Of a stretch of DNA of 64,000 bases, positions 20,208 to 31,997 are shown in pieces. The notes beneath the pieces are model-generated. The model was not told the DNA's origin and searched no databases. It was given only the letters and a program-made list of their open reading frames with translations. The position numbers and the translations under genes are program-made. Within the stretch, counting starts at the first letter, position 1. Each line of letters opens with the position of its first letter. This DNA is from Brachyhypopomus gauderio (lineage: Eukaryota; Chordata; Actinopteri; Gymnotiformes; Hypopomidae): positions 9,193,820-9,257,819 of the forward strand of contig NC_135220.1 in the NCBI RefSeq assembly GCF_052324685.1, given 5' to 3'.

Positions 20208-23200
20208 ATGTGGCGGTGGTACAGGGCGCTTTTGGCCGGGCCTGGTTACGCAGCGGCGGGTCGAAGTGTGAACCGCCTGCACGTCCTCCACAGCGAACGG
20301 AGCTTCAGCACGGGGACACACGCCAGGAAGGGTTTCTTCCAAGGTGCGTTTTCAGGCTGTAAACTTGGATGGCTCCTTGACCATCTAACGTGGAGGTAGA
20401 ATGCTGTCGGGCTCTTGGGGCGTCCGCCGGAGCTTTGAGGACGTTCTTCTCCATTTCAGACCTCGAGAATCAGTTTAAAGCGATAAGGAAGAAAGCTGCG
20501 GACGCGATGCCGGGCAGCGGCTGGACCCCGGTGGAGGTGACCCCCGGACTGCCCCCGGAGCGGACCGACATCGTCATCGTGGGAGGGGGGGTCATCGGCT
20601 GGTCCACCGCCTACTGGCTGAAGAAGAAACAGTGGGGTCGAGACGGCGTGAGGGTGCTGGTGGTGGAGAAGGACCCCACCGTACGTAGCTGTCACCTCAG
20701 ATGTTCCTGCAACTGAATGTAGCCGAATAGACTATTTGTGATGTGAAGTTCAGATGTTTCGCTTAGAATCGGATCTCTTCCCAGCCTCTCCTAAAAATGT
20801 GTTGTTTGAGATGTGTGTGAAATTCCTTTAACAGTAACTAAAATAAAATGTGCATCAGTTAAATTAAATAGCCCTTTCTTGTCTCCCCAGTATTCAGAAT
20901 CGTCCACGGTGCTATCTGCTGGAGGAATTAGACAGCAGTTCTCTCTCAAGGAGAACATCCAGCTATCGTTGGCCTCTGCTGACTTCATGAGGAATATAAA
21001 CGTAATTTTACCACAAAATGCTGTGCAACTGTGTTTTTAGGAATTTAACACTGTGTACATTAATGAGCAAATGGTTTATGTGGAGGTGTTGGCGGTTTGT
21101 GAATTGTTTTGGTCTGTAGGAACATCTTGGGGTATTGAATGAGGATCCAGTTGACCTGCAGTTTAACCATGCTGGCTACCTCTTCTTAGCAAACGAAAGG
21201 GTAGCGCATATTATGGAGGAGAACTATGTCACTCAAAGGTAAGACACTTTTGGCCATGACGCACTACTCTGCGTGTGAGTGTTTCTTACCTGAACGGTGG
21301 CATTACCTTTTTCTTCACCAGAGATCATGGGGCAAAGGTCACCCTTCTGTCACCCACTCAGCTTCAGGACAGATTTCCTTGGCTAAACACTGAAGGTGTT
21401 GCACTGGCATCGTATGGTTAGTTATCTCCTTTTTTTGGTCTGTAAAAGTTCTACCATTGACGTATGTGTTGGGTTCTTGGGAGAGGGAGTTGAATCATTT
21501 ATTTGTGAAGTAATGGAGCATTTACTGACTACACTGCATTGCATAGGGCTTGAAAATGAAGGCTGGTTTGACCCTTGGTCTCTTCTGAATGCATTCAGAT
21601 GCAAGGCCATGTCTATGGGAGTCCAGCAGTGCTACGGGGAAGTCACAGGTGAACTTTTTCATTCTTTTCTGGTGATGATTATGCAGTACAGTAACAAACA
21701 TCATTCAAGGATATTCCATGTTTTTCTATGTGACCTATTTCTATATCTCATAAAGTTGAACAAAGCTGTCTGCCATGCTTGTTTAAGTATCATATGTCTG
21801 GTTATCATATTCTCATGTAAGTAGGCTGATGTTTGAGCTTAATAGGTCTTTGTTTTAGGGTTCACATACTCCACAACTAATGCAGAAACCACAGATGGAG
21901 ATCTTTTGAGAATAAAGAGGATCACAAATGTCATTGTGAGTTTGTACATTGTTTCTCCATCATAAAGGCCAAAGCTCCATTTAATGCAGTTTAACCAAAT
22001 ATCAAAATCTATTTTCCAGTTCTTCATGGGGTTGCCTCCATAATGGCAACACAATTTGTAAAACTAATGGCCAGTGGCACAAAGTATTATAGTTATAGTT
22101 CTTGTTTGTCTGTGGTGTGATTTGAAACCATGAACGTCCCATAGGTGCAGATGCCCAACAGTCTGGAAAATCAGCCTGTAGAGTGTTGCATTGTGGTCAA
22201 TGCTGCAGGTGCCGGTTCAGGAAGGATTGCAGACATGGTCGGCATGGGGCCCGGTTCAGAACACACCATGGCTGGTTTACCTGTGGAACCTAGGAAGCGG
22301 TGAGAGTATACCACTGTCATTTTGAGATTACAGTTTGTATGTATACTTCTTTAGGGTACAGAGTAATGGAGGAAGTGAAAGAGAGGTAAAGAAGAGAGTG
22401 CAGGCAGGGTGGTTTGGATGGCATAAAGGTCTGGGGTGATCTGTGATAGAAGGGTGTCGGCTAGAATGAAAGGAAAGATCTATAGGACAGTAGTGAGACC
22501 TGCTATGTTGTATGGACTGGAGACAGTGGCACTGACAAAGAGACAGGTGAGGGAGATGGAGGTGTCTGAGATGAAGATGTTGAGATCCTCATTTGAAGTG
22601 ACGAGGAAGGCTAGGATCAGAAATGAGTTTATTAGAGGATCAGCACATGTAGCATGTTTTGGAGATAAAGTTAGAGAAGCGAGATTGAGATGGTTTGGAC
22701 ATGTACAGAGGAGGGAGGAGACGTATATTGGTAGGAGGGTCTTGAGGATGGAACGTCCAGGCAAGAGGAGGAGAGGTAGACCTATGAGGAGGTTTATGGA
22801 TGCAGTGGAAGAGGATATGAGAGTGGCTGGTGTGTCAGTGGAGGACACTCAGGACAGGGCCAGATGGAGGAATTGCCGAAAGAAGAATAAGTTTGTATCT
22901 ATACTTTTAATGTTTTTAATTTTAATTGCTATTAATTGGTAATTGTCCTGCAGGTATGTTTATGTGGTACACAGCCCAGATGGTCCTGGTCTGGAGACAC
23001 CGTTTCTGATCGACTATTCAGGAGTTTACTTTAGACGTGAAGGTCTTGGAGGAAATTACATCACGGGGAAGTCTCCTGAGGAGGTCTGGGCTCCTTCTTC
23101 TGTTTAAGATCATCTTTTCCACTGTGTGCACACGCTGCATGTGCTTGTGACTTTTTTCATTGAATACACCTGATTAAAGTCCAAATCTACTTATTAAGCC

Positions 23201-24018
23201 CTTCACAAGGTGACCTAGTGTGTTCAAACAGGGTTATCTGTTCTCTAGCATTGGGAATGGGCTCATCATTAAGCTCCTGACTCAGGTTAACATGTTTCTT
23301 CTTGTCTTTGCATGGCTGTTCTTGTATGTAGTCACACGGTCATGGTTCTGTATCCAGCTATATCAGCATATAGCTAATTTAAAGCAGATATCTTCATAAA
23401 ACGATGAAATTCTGTGGTGGCAGAAAACAAATGACATTATGACAGGCACAGAACATGTGAGACAGTGACTGGTCTTGATTGAACCCCCCTGTTCCTACCA
23501 TGCTGGTGTGAAAGTAGCTTTGGAGTGTGACATTCATTTGCATTTGATCGTTTCCCCAGAACGAGGAACCGGACACTGGTGATCTTGAAGTGGACCATGA
23601 GTTTTTTCAAGAGAAAGTCTGGCCACTTCTGTCCCATCGAGTCCCTGCCTTTGAGTGTTTGAAGGTGAGCGTGTCGGAACCATCAGCAGTTGTCACGGCA
23701 AATCTGTGACCAATGAAAGTGCTTATATATAAATATATCCATACTAAATGATTTTTTTTGCAGGTGACTGGAGCGTGGGCAGGATTTTATGACTACAACA
23801 CGTTTGACCAGAACGCCGTGGTGGGTCTGCACCCCCTGCTCTCCAACATGTTCTTCGCCACGGGCTTCAGTGGCCACGGCCTCCAGCAGTCCCCCGCGGT
23901 GGGCCGTGCCGTGGCCGAGCTCATCCTGGACGGGGACTTCAGGACCATCGACCTCAGCGGCTTTAAGTTCAATCGCATCCTGGTCCAGGACCCTCTACTG
24001 GAGAGGAACATAGTGTGA
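20208..24018 (+). CDS. foxred1: FAD-dependent oxidoreductase domain-containing protein 1 (complex I assembly)
   Basis: Mitochondrial flavoprotein of the D-amino-acid oxidase/sarcosine dehydrogenase-like fold, required for assembly of respiratory complex I. Exons: 20208-20343, 20460-20680, 20891-21001, 21120-21238, 21322-21416, 21547-21648, 21859-21935, 22145-22299, 22954-23083, 23560-23664, 23764-24018; 501 residues, slightly longer than human FOXRED1 (486). The first exon is Arg-rich and lacks acidic residues early ([20 protein letters not shown]), as expected for a mitochondrial presequence. The FAD-binding dinucleotide motif is VIVGGGVIG (GGGVIG at 87-92). Further conserved blocks are [72 protein letters not shown] and [20 protein letters not shown] at 24790-24795 is a candidate poly(A) signal. 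Intron 8 contains a LINE fragment in the same orientation. Confidence 0.95.
22357..22895 (+). mobile_element. 3' part of a non-LTR retrotransposon (LINE) in foxred1 intron 8
   Basis: Translates to the C-terminal block of a LINE reverse transcriptase: [20 protein letters not shown], then [45 protein letters not shown] and [14 protein letters not shown]. The open frame covers about 168 codons from 22436. Just upstream, [12 protein letters not shown] appears in another frame, showing a frameshift. The 5' part of the element (endonuclease and RT core) is absent, the usual 5' truncation. The exact clade (RTE-like is my guess) cannot be fixed. Confidence 0.85.
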
Positions 24019-25410
24019 AGAGGAGGGATAGAAGATCTAACGGCCACTAGATCAGCACCAGGAACGCTGGGGAGAAAAGAGCAGTGTGTTGGGTCCTGTC
24101 TGCACCTTTGGCATGGATGACAGTAGCTTTGTCAACCAGAGCCAGATTCACTACACTATGTGAATTAAGGGTGTGTTCATTTAGATTTATATATTGATAT
24201 ATAATCATATGCAGCTGAACTTGAATTCACGCCAAACTTAAACGCGCAGTTACCAGCTGCTATTATATTATAATAAGAAAGGATGACCTCAGATCAGTTT
24301 TTTTTTCATTATTACAAAAAATGTTGATTACTTTGGGTCTATACAGTTTCTCATTCAGGTTGTGATGGTGTGAGAAAAATAATACTACCTAATATGAATT
24401 TTATGATTGATCTGATCTGATCTGATCCAATCAGATTCTGATGTCTAACGTCCTGTTACAACATCAATCACACTAATATTCTGTATTTGAAAATGCGTCA
24501 CGTTACAGACGTGTAATGTAATGGATAGTGGTAAAGGAAAATGTGCAGTGTGCATAATGAGAGTTTTAAGATGAGGATCAATAATGTTTTCTAAAATTCA
24601 GGATAAACATGAGATAAAAAGACCTGAAAATATTTTTTTGCCCAAATGTTTCTGCTTGAGTGTGTATCACAGGATGGGGTGTTATTGATGTGTTTTAGCA
24701 TCATAACAAAACTAGAACATGTATATAAGCATTTTCATGTGAGTATTGTTTAAATTGTAAGGTAACCATGTTCCACAGAACAATGCGGCATTAAAAGTCC
24801 TCTGGCTAGAAGTTGAGGTTCCTTCCTTTTATTTCTGTGCCATGTTTTTGAGCGGATCCTTGACAGACGACCGCTTTACGCTTTCACAGAGAAAAGTACA
24901 TCAAGTCTGAAAGTGATCATGTTAAAACTGATGCTGGAGTCATTTCTAAGCCTTCCCCCTAAAATAGCATTTCCCTGTCTGGATAATCCACACTCCTACT
25001 GGGCCACCGGACAGGAACACAGAACATGTGGTCCAGCTGTGCTGGGAACTGGAAGGTAGTGGGGCGGGAAGATTAGGAAGTGAAACACTGGTGCTTTGTT
25101 TACTGCTTACCTTGGTGCTGTCTTGAATGTGGGAGTGCTCGCCATAGGCTGCTTTCACTCTCAACGTCTGGTGTTGATCATCTGATGCTCCACAATAGAC
25201 CAAGGGTCATTGTACCCACAATGCATCCTGCTTGCTCCTGGTGTGTGTTTCCCAGTCACCTTTCCACTGCCAGCTGTATTGTACAGCTTCTATATAGTAA
25301 TGGTGTAAGAAACAGATGTTCACTGTACATGATCCCCATTTGGGTCCGACATCTTGCCAAAGGCAGCAGGGACTTTTACACTGAAGTGTTGCAGAGAGAA
25401 GCACTGGCTA
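24019..25410 (+). other. foxred1 3' UTR and non-coding spacer
   Basis: No exon recognised. It contains a TGATC-rich short repeat at 24405-24435 and a candidate poly(A) signal at 24790-24795. The region 24830-25410 shows no recognisable element. Confidence 0.5.
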
Positions 25411-25411
25411 G

Positions 25412-25985
25412 GAGCCATTAACACAGCCAGTGTCCTGTGTTAGGAGCCACTAACTTTCAAAGCAGTTCATAATCTCGCCCCTCCATATATATTAGACTTT
25501 ATTAACATCACCTCTCACTCTCGATCACTGAGATCATCTGCTTCTACACACCTGTCTGTCCCCATTACACACCTCAGCACCATGGGCGGTCGGGCGTTCA
25601 GTAGCTCCGCCCCTAGATTGTGGAATGCTCTTCCACCAGACTTGAGAAACTCTCAATCAATCATACATTTTAAGTCGGGTCTCAAAACTCATCTTTTTAA
25701 ATCTGCTTATAACTACTGATCTCTATGGTCTGTTCATTCATTTATTCATTTTATTGTTATATCTTATTTTATTTTATTATCTGCCGTTTTTACTCTATTA
25801 TTTCTGTTTTTTGCTTCATGTAAGGTGACCTTGAGTGCCAGAAAGGCGCCGTTAAATAAAATGTATTAATATTATTATTATTACTAACACAGCCAGTGCC
25901 CTGCGTTAGGAGCCACTAACACAGCCAGTGCCCTGTGTTAGGAGCCACTAACACAGCCAGTGTCCTGCGTTTAGGGACCAATCAA
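25412..25985. repeat. 32-bp minisatellite interrupted by a LINE tail
   Basis: Units of about 32 bp (TTAGGAGCCACTAACACAGC plus CAGTGTCCTGTG) occur at 25412-25453 and again three times at 25881-25985. The interruption lies exactly within a unit, and ACTAAC is found on both sides. Confidence 0.85.
25454..25881 (+). mobile_element. LINE 3' end with ORF2 C-terminus and TTA-type tail
   Basis: Plus-strand reading gives PPYILDFINITSHSRSLRSS, then GRAFSSSAPRLWNALPPDLR and FKSGLKTHLFKSAYN followed by a stop. This is the last part of an L2/Rex1/CR1-type ORF2 (usual pattern SxxPxLWNxLPxxLR ... FKxxLKTxLF). It is followed by a 3' UTR with GTAAGGTGACCTTGAGTGCC and a tail of ATT repeats. Flanking ACTAAC may be the target duplication. 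Confidence 0.75.
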
Positions 25986-26597
25986 CATCCAAAAGCAATT
26001 CCTCAAACACCTGCTCAAGAACCAGTGATAAAAAAGTAAGCAACACTCTTAGAACTATTCTTCATTTGCACATTTGTGAGGGATTTAACAGTTTGGCGTA
26101 CGTGAATGTATGAAGGTTCCACCCAGTTAGGAAAGATCCGCTGTCACTGTTATATGGAATAAGTGTAAGGTGTTCGGGCATCTACCACTGCATACGGTTT
26201 ACTGATCTGGGGCACAATCACTGCGCGAATAGTGCGTAGTAGGTTATTTTGATCACAGACCATTTTATTTTTTAAATATTTCAAAAGATTTCAAAGAACA
26301 GCGACTTCCTTTTGAAGCATCATCTAGAGGGAATATGTAGTTGGGGGAAAATCTACTTGGAAATGAGAAAGAATAACTACAATAACTAGAATCGTATCAG
26401 TGTTGTTGTTACCACAACGGAAATAAAATTTCAGACTGAGTCTGGATTTTTAAAAGTATTTCTAAATCCAACTCATTTGGTCTTTAAAGTAGTTCTGGTT
26501 TAAAGTGATTCAGAAACGTCAGATCTTCAGACACTGCTGCTGCGTGTGAAGGATGAATGTTCAGCCAAACTCATATCTGGGTGTTTCATGGGCACAT

Positions 26598-26601
26598 TAT
26601 C

Positions 26602-26643
<42 letters not shown>
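26598..26643 (+). repeat. (CAA)n microsatellite
   Basis: About fifteen CAA units. Any polyglutamine reading here is an artefact of the repeat. Confidence 0.95.
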
Positions 26644-26644
<1 letters not shown>

Positions 26645-26694
26645 TAATAATAATTGTAATAATTGTATATGTATGAAAAGTCGATGTGTTAGAT

Positions 26695-27840
26695 CAGGGG
26701 TCTCCAACCTTTTTGAAACTGGGAGCTACTTCTTGGATACCAATTATTGCGGAGGGCTACCCGAAAAGTTGTAGAGCGGGGGGGGGGGGGGGGGGCGTGG
26801 GGGGGCGACCGAAAGTTGCGTGTGCGAGTGTCAATTGCTAAGCGGGAAGACCGCTAGCAACCGCGGACAATCTATAATAGTAGCAAAAACATGACATGGC
26901 GACTCATGACGTGGGTGACCCCTGGTTTATTCAATATTGACGGCAGCCTAACTTTTTGATTGACAGCTAATTGAGCAATAGAACACGAGAGGGAGTGTGT
27001 TATCGTGAATATATGTACACGCCGTTACTTGACAACGCGTCCGCGGAGTGATACAGAGAATGAGAATACCGTGCTGTTATCACACATATCTGCAGGGTTA
27101 GAACGAGATATAAAGGCTGGAACATACTTGCTGTTTGCCCATGCGTTCGCGTACACAACCGGCTGCGTTGTGAACGTTACTGAGAACATACTAGCCTATG
27201 TGCAACGCGTGAAACTGGAGGCATCCACTAGAGGGCAGAACGTAGAAAGGGCTTCGGTATTTTAACGATGCAAACATGGCAACACTCGAGGAGATTAGCC
27301 TTTGGGTAATTTTACGGTCACGGCAGAAAAAACGACGACAGCGATCCCTTCGTAGGTGGTATGTAAGGCCGTTAAATCAAAGACGTGGTGAGAATGGCGA
27401 ATTTGTGTCGTTGGATATCGTTGTGTCCATTTTGATGCTGGTTAGCGGCTACACTGCCCCTAGCGGTTTTGTGTGTATTGCACCTCGCGTACGCGTCGCG
27501 TTAACTTTTGGAGGACGTGCAAGACCTACGCGCCAAACCGACGCAGGATACGCGAAGCAGCCATGATGCGTACGCGTACGCGTAGTTAACAGCAAGTATG
27601 TTTTAGCCTAAACACTTCTCAACCAGTCGGATTGTGAACTAACTGTTGTATAATTGGCGAATGATCATTTAGTGTTAGAAGGGGAGGGACAACTGTGAAT
27701 TTTGATTGGACATAAATTTAAGTAGATTTCTCGATGGGACCAATTAGGTTTACAAATTTATATGTAATTCATTGGCCCTTTGGCGAGCTACTCGGAAAGG
27801 GGTGGCGAGCTACTGGTAGCTCGCGAGCGACGTGTTGGAT
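26695..27840. mobile_element. Probable hAT-like repeat with GAGCTAC-rich ends, host of a Harbinger copy
   Basis: Left part begins CAGGGGTCTCCAACCTTTTT and contains GGGAGCTAC. The right part ends with two GGCGAGCTACT copies, GGTAGCTCGCGAGCGACG and TGTTGGA, as in common fish hAT-derived repeats. A G run lies at about 26779-26797. The terminal inverted repeat is imperfect and I cannot fix the right boundary. The similar flanks TGTTAGAT/TGTTGGAT could be a worn target duplication. Confidence 0.45.
27114..27608 (+). mobile_element. Non-autonomous PIF/Harbinger element, copy 1
   Basis: About 495 bp flanked by TAA on both sides (27111-27113, 27609-27611), matching the 3-bp TWA target of Harbinger elements. 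Ends are AGGCTGGAACATACTTGCTG and, inverted, CAGCAAGTATGTTTTAGCC. It keeps an open frame at 27276-27566 (96 aa) beginning MATLEEISLWVILRSRQKKR with RRWYVRPLNQRRGENGEF. This is like the start of Harbinger (HARBI1-type) transposases and then continues into unrelated terminal sequence. So it is an internal deletion derivative. About 97% identical to the copy at 56337-56822. Confidence 0.85.
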
Positions 27841-27904
27841 ATGGAGTCAAATTAGGGTCTTTAATGGTGACGAAAAAAAAATAATATCGCAAATATAAGA
27901 TTAG

Positions 27905-28118
27905 CATTTTGCATTTTACGTTCCTAATTTGTTTCTGCAATACTTTCCCTCTTTTGCGTTTCTTTCTTTTCTTTGCGTTTCACATTTTATGTTGCTGCTT
28001 TTTTTGCAATACTTTCTCCCTTTTGCGTTTCTTTCTTTTGTTTGCGCGTCACTGCTTTTCTTTGCGTCTCGCATTTTACGTTCATAATTTTTTTGCGTTT
28101 CTCTCTTTTCTTTGCTCC
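27905..28118 (+). repeat. T-rich degenerate repeat upstream of dcps
   Basis: About three degenerate copies of an 80-100-bp unit with GCATTTTACGTT, GCAATACTTTC and TTTTGCGTTTCTTTCTTTTC modules. It ends about 115 bp before the dcps start codon. The translations on either strand are repeat artefacts. Confidence 0.65.
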
Positions 28119-28231
28119 GGTTTTACCCTGTGTGGGGTCCGGGAAAGAGTCGTGGCCAAGAGCGAAAGGCGTGCTGTGCTGAAAGGCGTCACTTCCGTCA
28201 TATTCCATTGGCGCGGTTGAGCGCAAGAGAA
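28119..28231 (+). promoter_or_regulatory. dcps proximal promoter/5' UTR
   Basis: CpG-containing stretch between the T-rich repeat and the start codon. It has no TATA box. CACTTCCGTCATATTCC (around 28190) contains an ETS core CTTCCG. Start sites cannot be placed. Confidence 0.4.
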
Positions 28232-31200
28232 ATGGCGACATCGCAGGACAGAGACGCGCGTGAGCCGGAGAGAGACGCGAAGCGGCTGAAGACAGACGCA
28301 CGTGCTGCTCCTGGCGCCGAGGCCGCGCGCGAGAGTCGCGTGTCCGCCTTCGAACCGCAGCGCGTTCTGCGCGACTCCGCACGCGAGAAGAACGTTTTCA
28401 TACACGGGAAGGTGAGCAGACGGTGGCTAGCGTTAGCCAGCTAGACAAGCAACTTTAAAATGTAAACAACTTTATAAAGTATCAGTTTATCAAACGAGCA
28501 GGTTGTTTTTTATTTGCACATCATCCCTGTAACATAAGTTCTAACGTGCGAAACACTGCAGGGTATTGGTCTGGATTATAGCTGGTCCAGTTTTTCATTC
28601 AAACACTCCCACTCATCTAAACATACGTACTTCTTCTTAGATTGATGACCAGGAGGCAGTTGTCATACTGGAGAAAACCCCAATCAGACAAGACACACTG
28701 CCAGAAATATTTAAAACCAGCACACTCAGATTGGAGATGAGAAATGATATCTACAGCACATTCCACATGCAACCACCTTCTCATCTGAATGGTGAGAGCT
28801 GTCAACCCCATCTGTGTGTAGTGCTGTAGTAGATATTATATATATATATATATATATATGGATGGATTGATTGTTTGATTCAATCAATAGAACACCATAT
28901 GTGTGTCACAATAGTAATACAAAAGAACTGAACTGAATCAAGACTTGGTAATTTCATCTGTAAGGTGGTGCTCACCAATTCTCAAATTCTAATGAAATAT
29001 GGGGTACAGAAAAATTCAAAAGTGCAGGTTTTAACTATCTGGCCACACAGGCCTTGAAAAAAATGATGTGGGCTGCTTATTAAAGTTCTGCCTCACCTGC
29101 AGAAATCAAAACCACCGTAATCTGCCCAGCGACGGAGAAGCATGTGAAGAAATATCTCCATCAGGAAATCTTCCTCATTGAAGAGTCTGGGGATGACTAC
29201 CGTAACATCACTCTCCCCTACATCAGCAGCCAGAGTTTCAGTGTCCAGGTGTGCTATTACACACCAGGGTTCCCACGGGTCCTTGAAATCCTTGAAAGTT
29301 TGTGAATCTGAAAAAATAAGTTCAAGGCCCTGGAAAGTTTTTGAAAACAGGCATAAAAGACAGCCGTCCTTGAAGGTCCTTGAATATTTTGGGGGGTTTG
29401 AAATTTCATATGGATGAAGACTGCAGTCAAGGAATAATAGGGCAAAGTTGGTAGGAAGTCAATACTTACAAAAGATTGCTATGAAAAAGATTGTCATAAT
29501 GTTTAAAATTTCTCATCCTTTGTTGAAAAATATGATCTGATATGATAGTTATTATAAAGATTTTAAGAAAGTCTGCAAAGTGATTCCTTTAGCATTAATT
29601 CAATTAATCAAAAATGTCATTTTATATTCAGAGTTGAATGAATGAGATTCTTTAAAGAAACATACTAATACAAATTATAAAACCACAATGGCTTGTCAAA
29701 TGGCCCATATCTTCTAAAGTAAAAGGGACTCATTTCAAAATAATAAATAAGATATATCCTGTAGCCGTGTTTCTTGAAAGAAGATTTAAACTTGATGTGG
29801 ATTCATTGATACCATTTTACTTCGGATTTTACATTTTAAGTTCGGATTTCTCTGATGCCATAAATGTAGTTGTACTTTTAGCAAAATACCACATTCACTA
29901 CAGTAAGTGAAGTGGTTTAAAGCCTTCTTTTCTCTTTATGATTGAATTAATTAAGAATCATTAAGTAGATTAAAAAACTTGGAAAATGCAAGAATCATCT
30001 CACACCAGATTTCTCTAATCTAATCTCATTATATGGCTTTGCTCCTCTGTTTTATGTATGTACTGTATGTGTATATGCATATGTGTATTATTATTATTTG
30101 TCTACTGTCAACGTGCCAGCACAAGTTCATTTAAAATGATATTGATTCTACAGGGCCTATGCCGACTTACTTTGCAAAAGTTTGGTCATTCTCCTGTAGA
30201 GAAATTTGTTTGTTTGTTCAGCACCGAAAGCTAGTGTTTCCTGTATGTAGTTAACGTATGTGTAGCCGCTTTACGTGAATGTCACCTTCTCACAGGTACA
30301 CTGCTAAATTGCCAGACATGTTGTGTGTGAATTAAGTTTTCGTTTAATCAGTGCTTAACGTCATGCACAGAACATTTCAGGATGCATGGCTTGAAATGGC
30401 ATTCGGTCTTTTGAATTTGCATTGAATTAACATTGTTTTTTGACAACATATTCAGGGGTAACAGTAGGTAAATGGTGCCAGGTGCAGTCCTTGAATTTGA
30501 GGAAGTTGGTCCTGGAAAGTCATTGAAAGGTCCTTGAATTTGATGTTAACCGAGATGTGGGAACCCTGACACACACACACACACACTTTTATATACCCTG
30601 TGCTGGAATGCAACTTGTGTGTTTTTTAATATTTAGTGAAAACATGCTCAGTTTTTTTCTGCAGTGGGTGTACAACATTTTGGAGAAGAAAGCAGAGGCA
30701 GACAGGATTGTTTTTGAAGATCCAGATGCTCATGTTGGATTCGTACTGCTGCCAGATTTCAAATGGGACCAGAAGCAGGTGAGTGACCACCGGCACGTGA
30801 GTGACCACCGGCACGTGAGTGACCACCGGCACGTGAGTGACCAGCTTTAGCATGAGGAAAATCTTTTGGTAGTTTGATGATTGCAAGGATTGCAAATCCT
30901 TAATATGTCACTGCGGTTTGGAATCTTGGTCTTGTTTTAGGTTAAATTCTTTTCTGAGTATATAATTTTGATTATTGATTTAATCTGTCAGTCCTGTGTC
31001 TGACTAGTATTTTATTTCCCCACTTGTATATTTGTATAGATCAAATAGAATTTATATAAAATTATATATTACATAAAAATGTATAATTTTTAATGTGTTA
31101 AGTGCAGTAAAGCAGTTGACAAGTGAAGAAGTTTCCCTTGAAAGACGCAGTAGTGATAGTAGTGCACTGATTTGATCCAGCATGGCGTGACTGACTGTTC

Positions 31201-31357
31201 TGTGTTGTTGGTTTTCTCTCTAGCTGGATGACTTGTATTTGATCGCCATTGTACATCGAAGGGACCTGAAGAGTTTGAGGAGTCTCACATCAGACGATCT
31301 CCCGTTATTGAGAAATATCCGTGAAAAGGGGCTGGTGAGGAGATTTAAGCAACTCAC

Positions 31358-31435
<78 letters not shown>

Positions 31436-31997
31436 TAATTTTTGTCCTTCTAGCAGATGTTAATCAGGAGTCATGAATTTGAACAGTGCTAACTGGCAAA
31501 TAAAGGTGTGATTCTCACTCCTTTCATTATATCTGCTGCTCTGTGGCCTTCTTTGACCAGTAGATGGCAGTACTAACTAGGAACGTTTTGTGGGAACCTT
31601 TTGCAACTTTCCCCTGCCTACTCTGTTCTGAGAACATGCTGGAAGAAGAGTAAAGTTAAGGAGCGTGTGTGTTTTTAAGGCTGACTCTGCAAAGCTTCGT
31701 CCTCTCCAGTCTGGTGTCCTGTTCCCACAGGAGGCCATCCAGAAGCAGTACTGTGTCCCGCCGTGCAAACTGCGCGTATATTTGCACTATCAGCCGTCCT
31801 ACTACCACCTGCACGTGCACTTCACCTCGCTGGACTACGAGGCGCCCGGGTGCGGCGTGGAGAGAGCCCACCTGCTCTCTGATGTCATCCAGAACCTGGA
31901 GGCCGACTCCTCCCACTACCGCCATCGCTCCCTCTCATTCGCTCTGCGGGCGGACGACGCCCTTCTGCTGAGGTTCAGAGAGGCTGGCAAGCTGTAG
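28232..31997 (+). CDS. dcps: Scavenger mRNA-decapping enzyme DcpS
   Basis: HIT-family pyrophosphatase that hydrolyses the m7GpppN cap dinucleotide left after 3'-5' mRNA decay, releasing m7GMP; nuclear and cytoplasmic. Six exons: 28232-28411, 28641-28791, 29103-29248, 30665-30778, 31224-31334, 31731-31997, all in phase, 322 residues (human 337). The N-terminal segment has a basic [12 protein letters not shown] stretch that could be a nuclear localisation signal. Domain landmarks are [56 protein letters not shown] and the catalytic histidine triad YYHLHVHF (nucleophile is the middle His, about residue 262). The ending [14 protein letters not shown]...FALRADD is typical. AATAAA signals lie at 32224-32236. 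The exon 4 donor is followed by three 18-bp in-frame donor copies, and intron 3 contains a TIR transposon. Confidence 0.96.
29265..30568. mobile_element. Non-autonomous TIR DNA transposon (hAT-like) in dcps intron 3
   Basis: 1304 bp with perfect 12-bp terminal inverted repeats CAGGGTTCCCAC / GTGGGAACCCTG. Subterminal GGTCCTTGAA and CCTTGAAAGT motifs occur in both ends in opposite orientation. The right flank is ACACACAC and the left flank TTACACAC, an apparent 8-bp duplication in a CA tract. No transposase reading frame is visible. The interior is AT-rich. Length and ends favour hAT. Confidence 0.85.
30779..30844 (+). repeat. 18-bp minisatellite multiplying the dcps exon 4 donor
   Basis: GTGAGTGACCACCGGCAC is repeated three times followed by GTGAGTGACCA. 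Thus four GTGAGT donors occur at 30779, 30797, 30815 and 30833. The first ends exon 4. The 18-bp period keeps the frame, and reading through adds VSDHRH per unit. Confidence 0.95.
31361..31432 (+). repeat. (GT)36 in dcps intron 5
   Basis: Pure GT tract starting 27 nt after the exon 5 donor. Confidence 0.95.
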
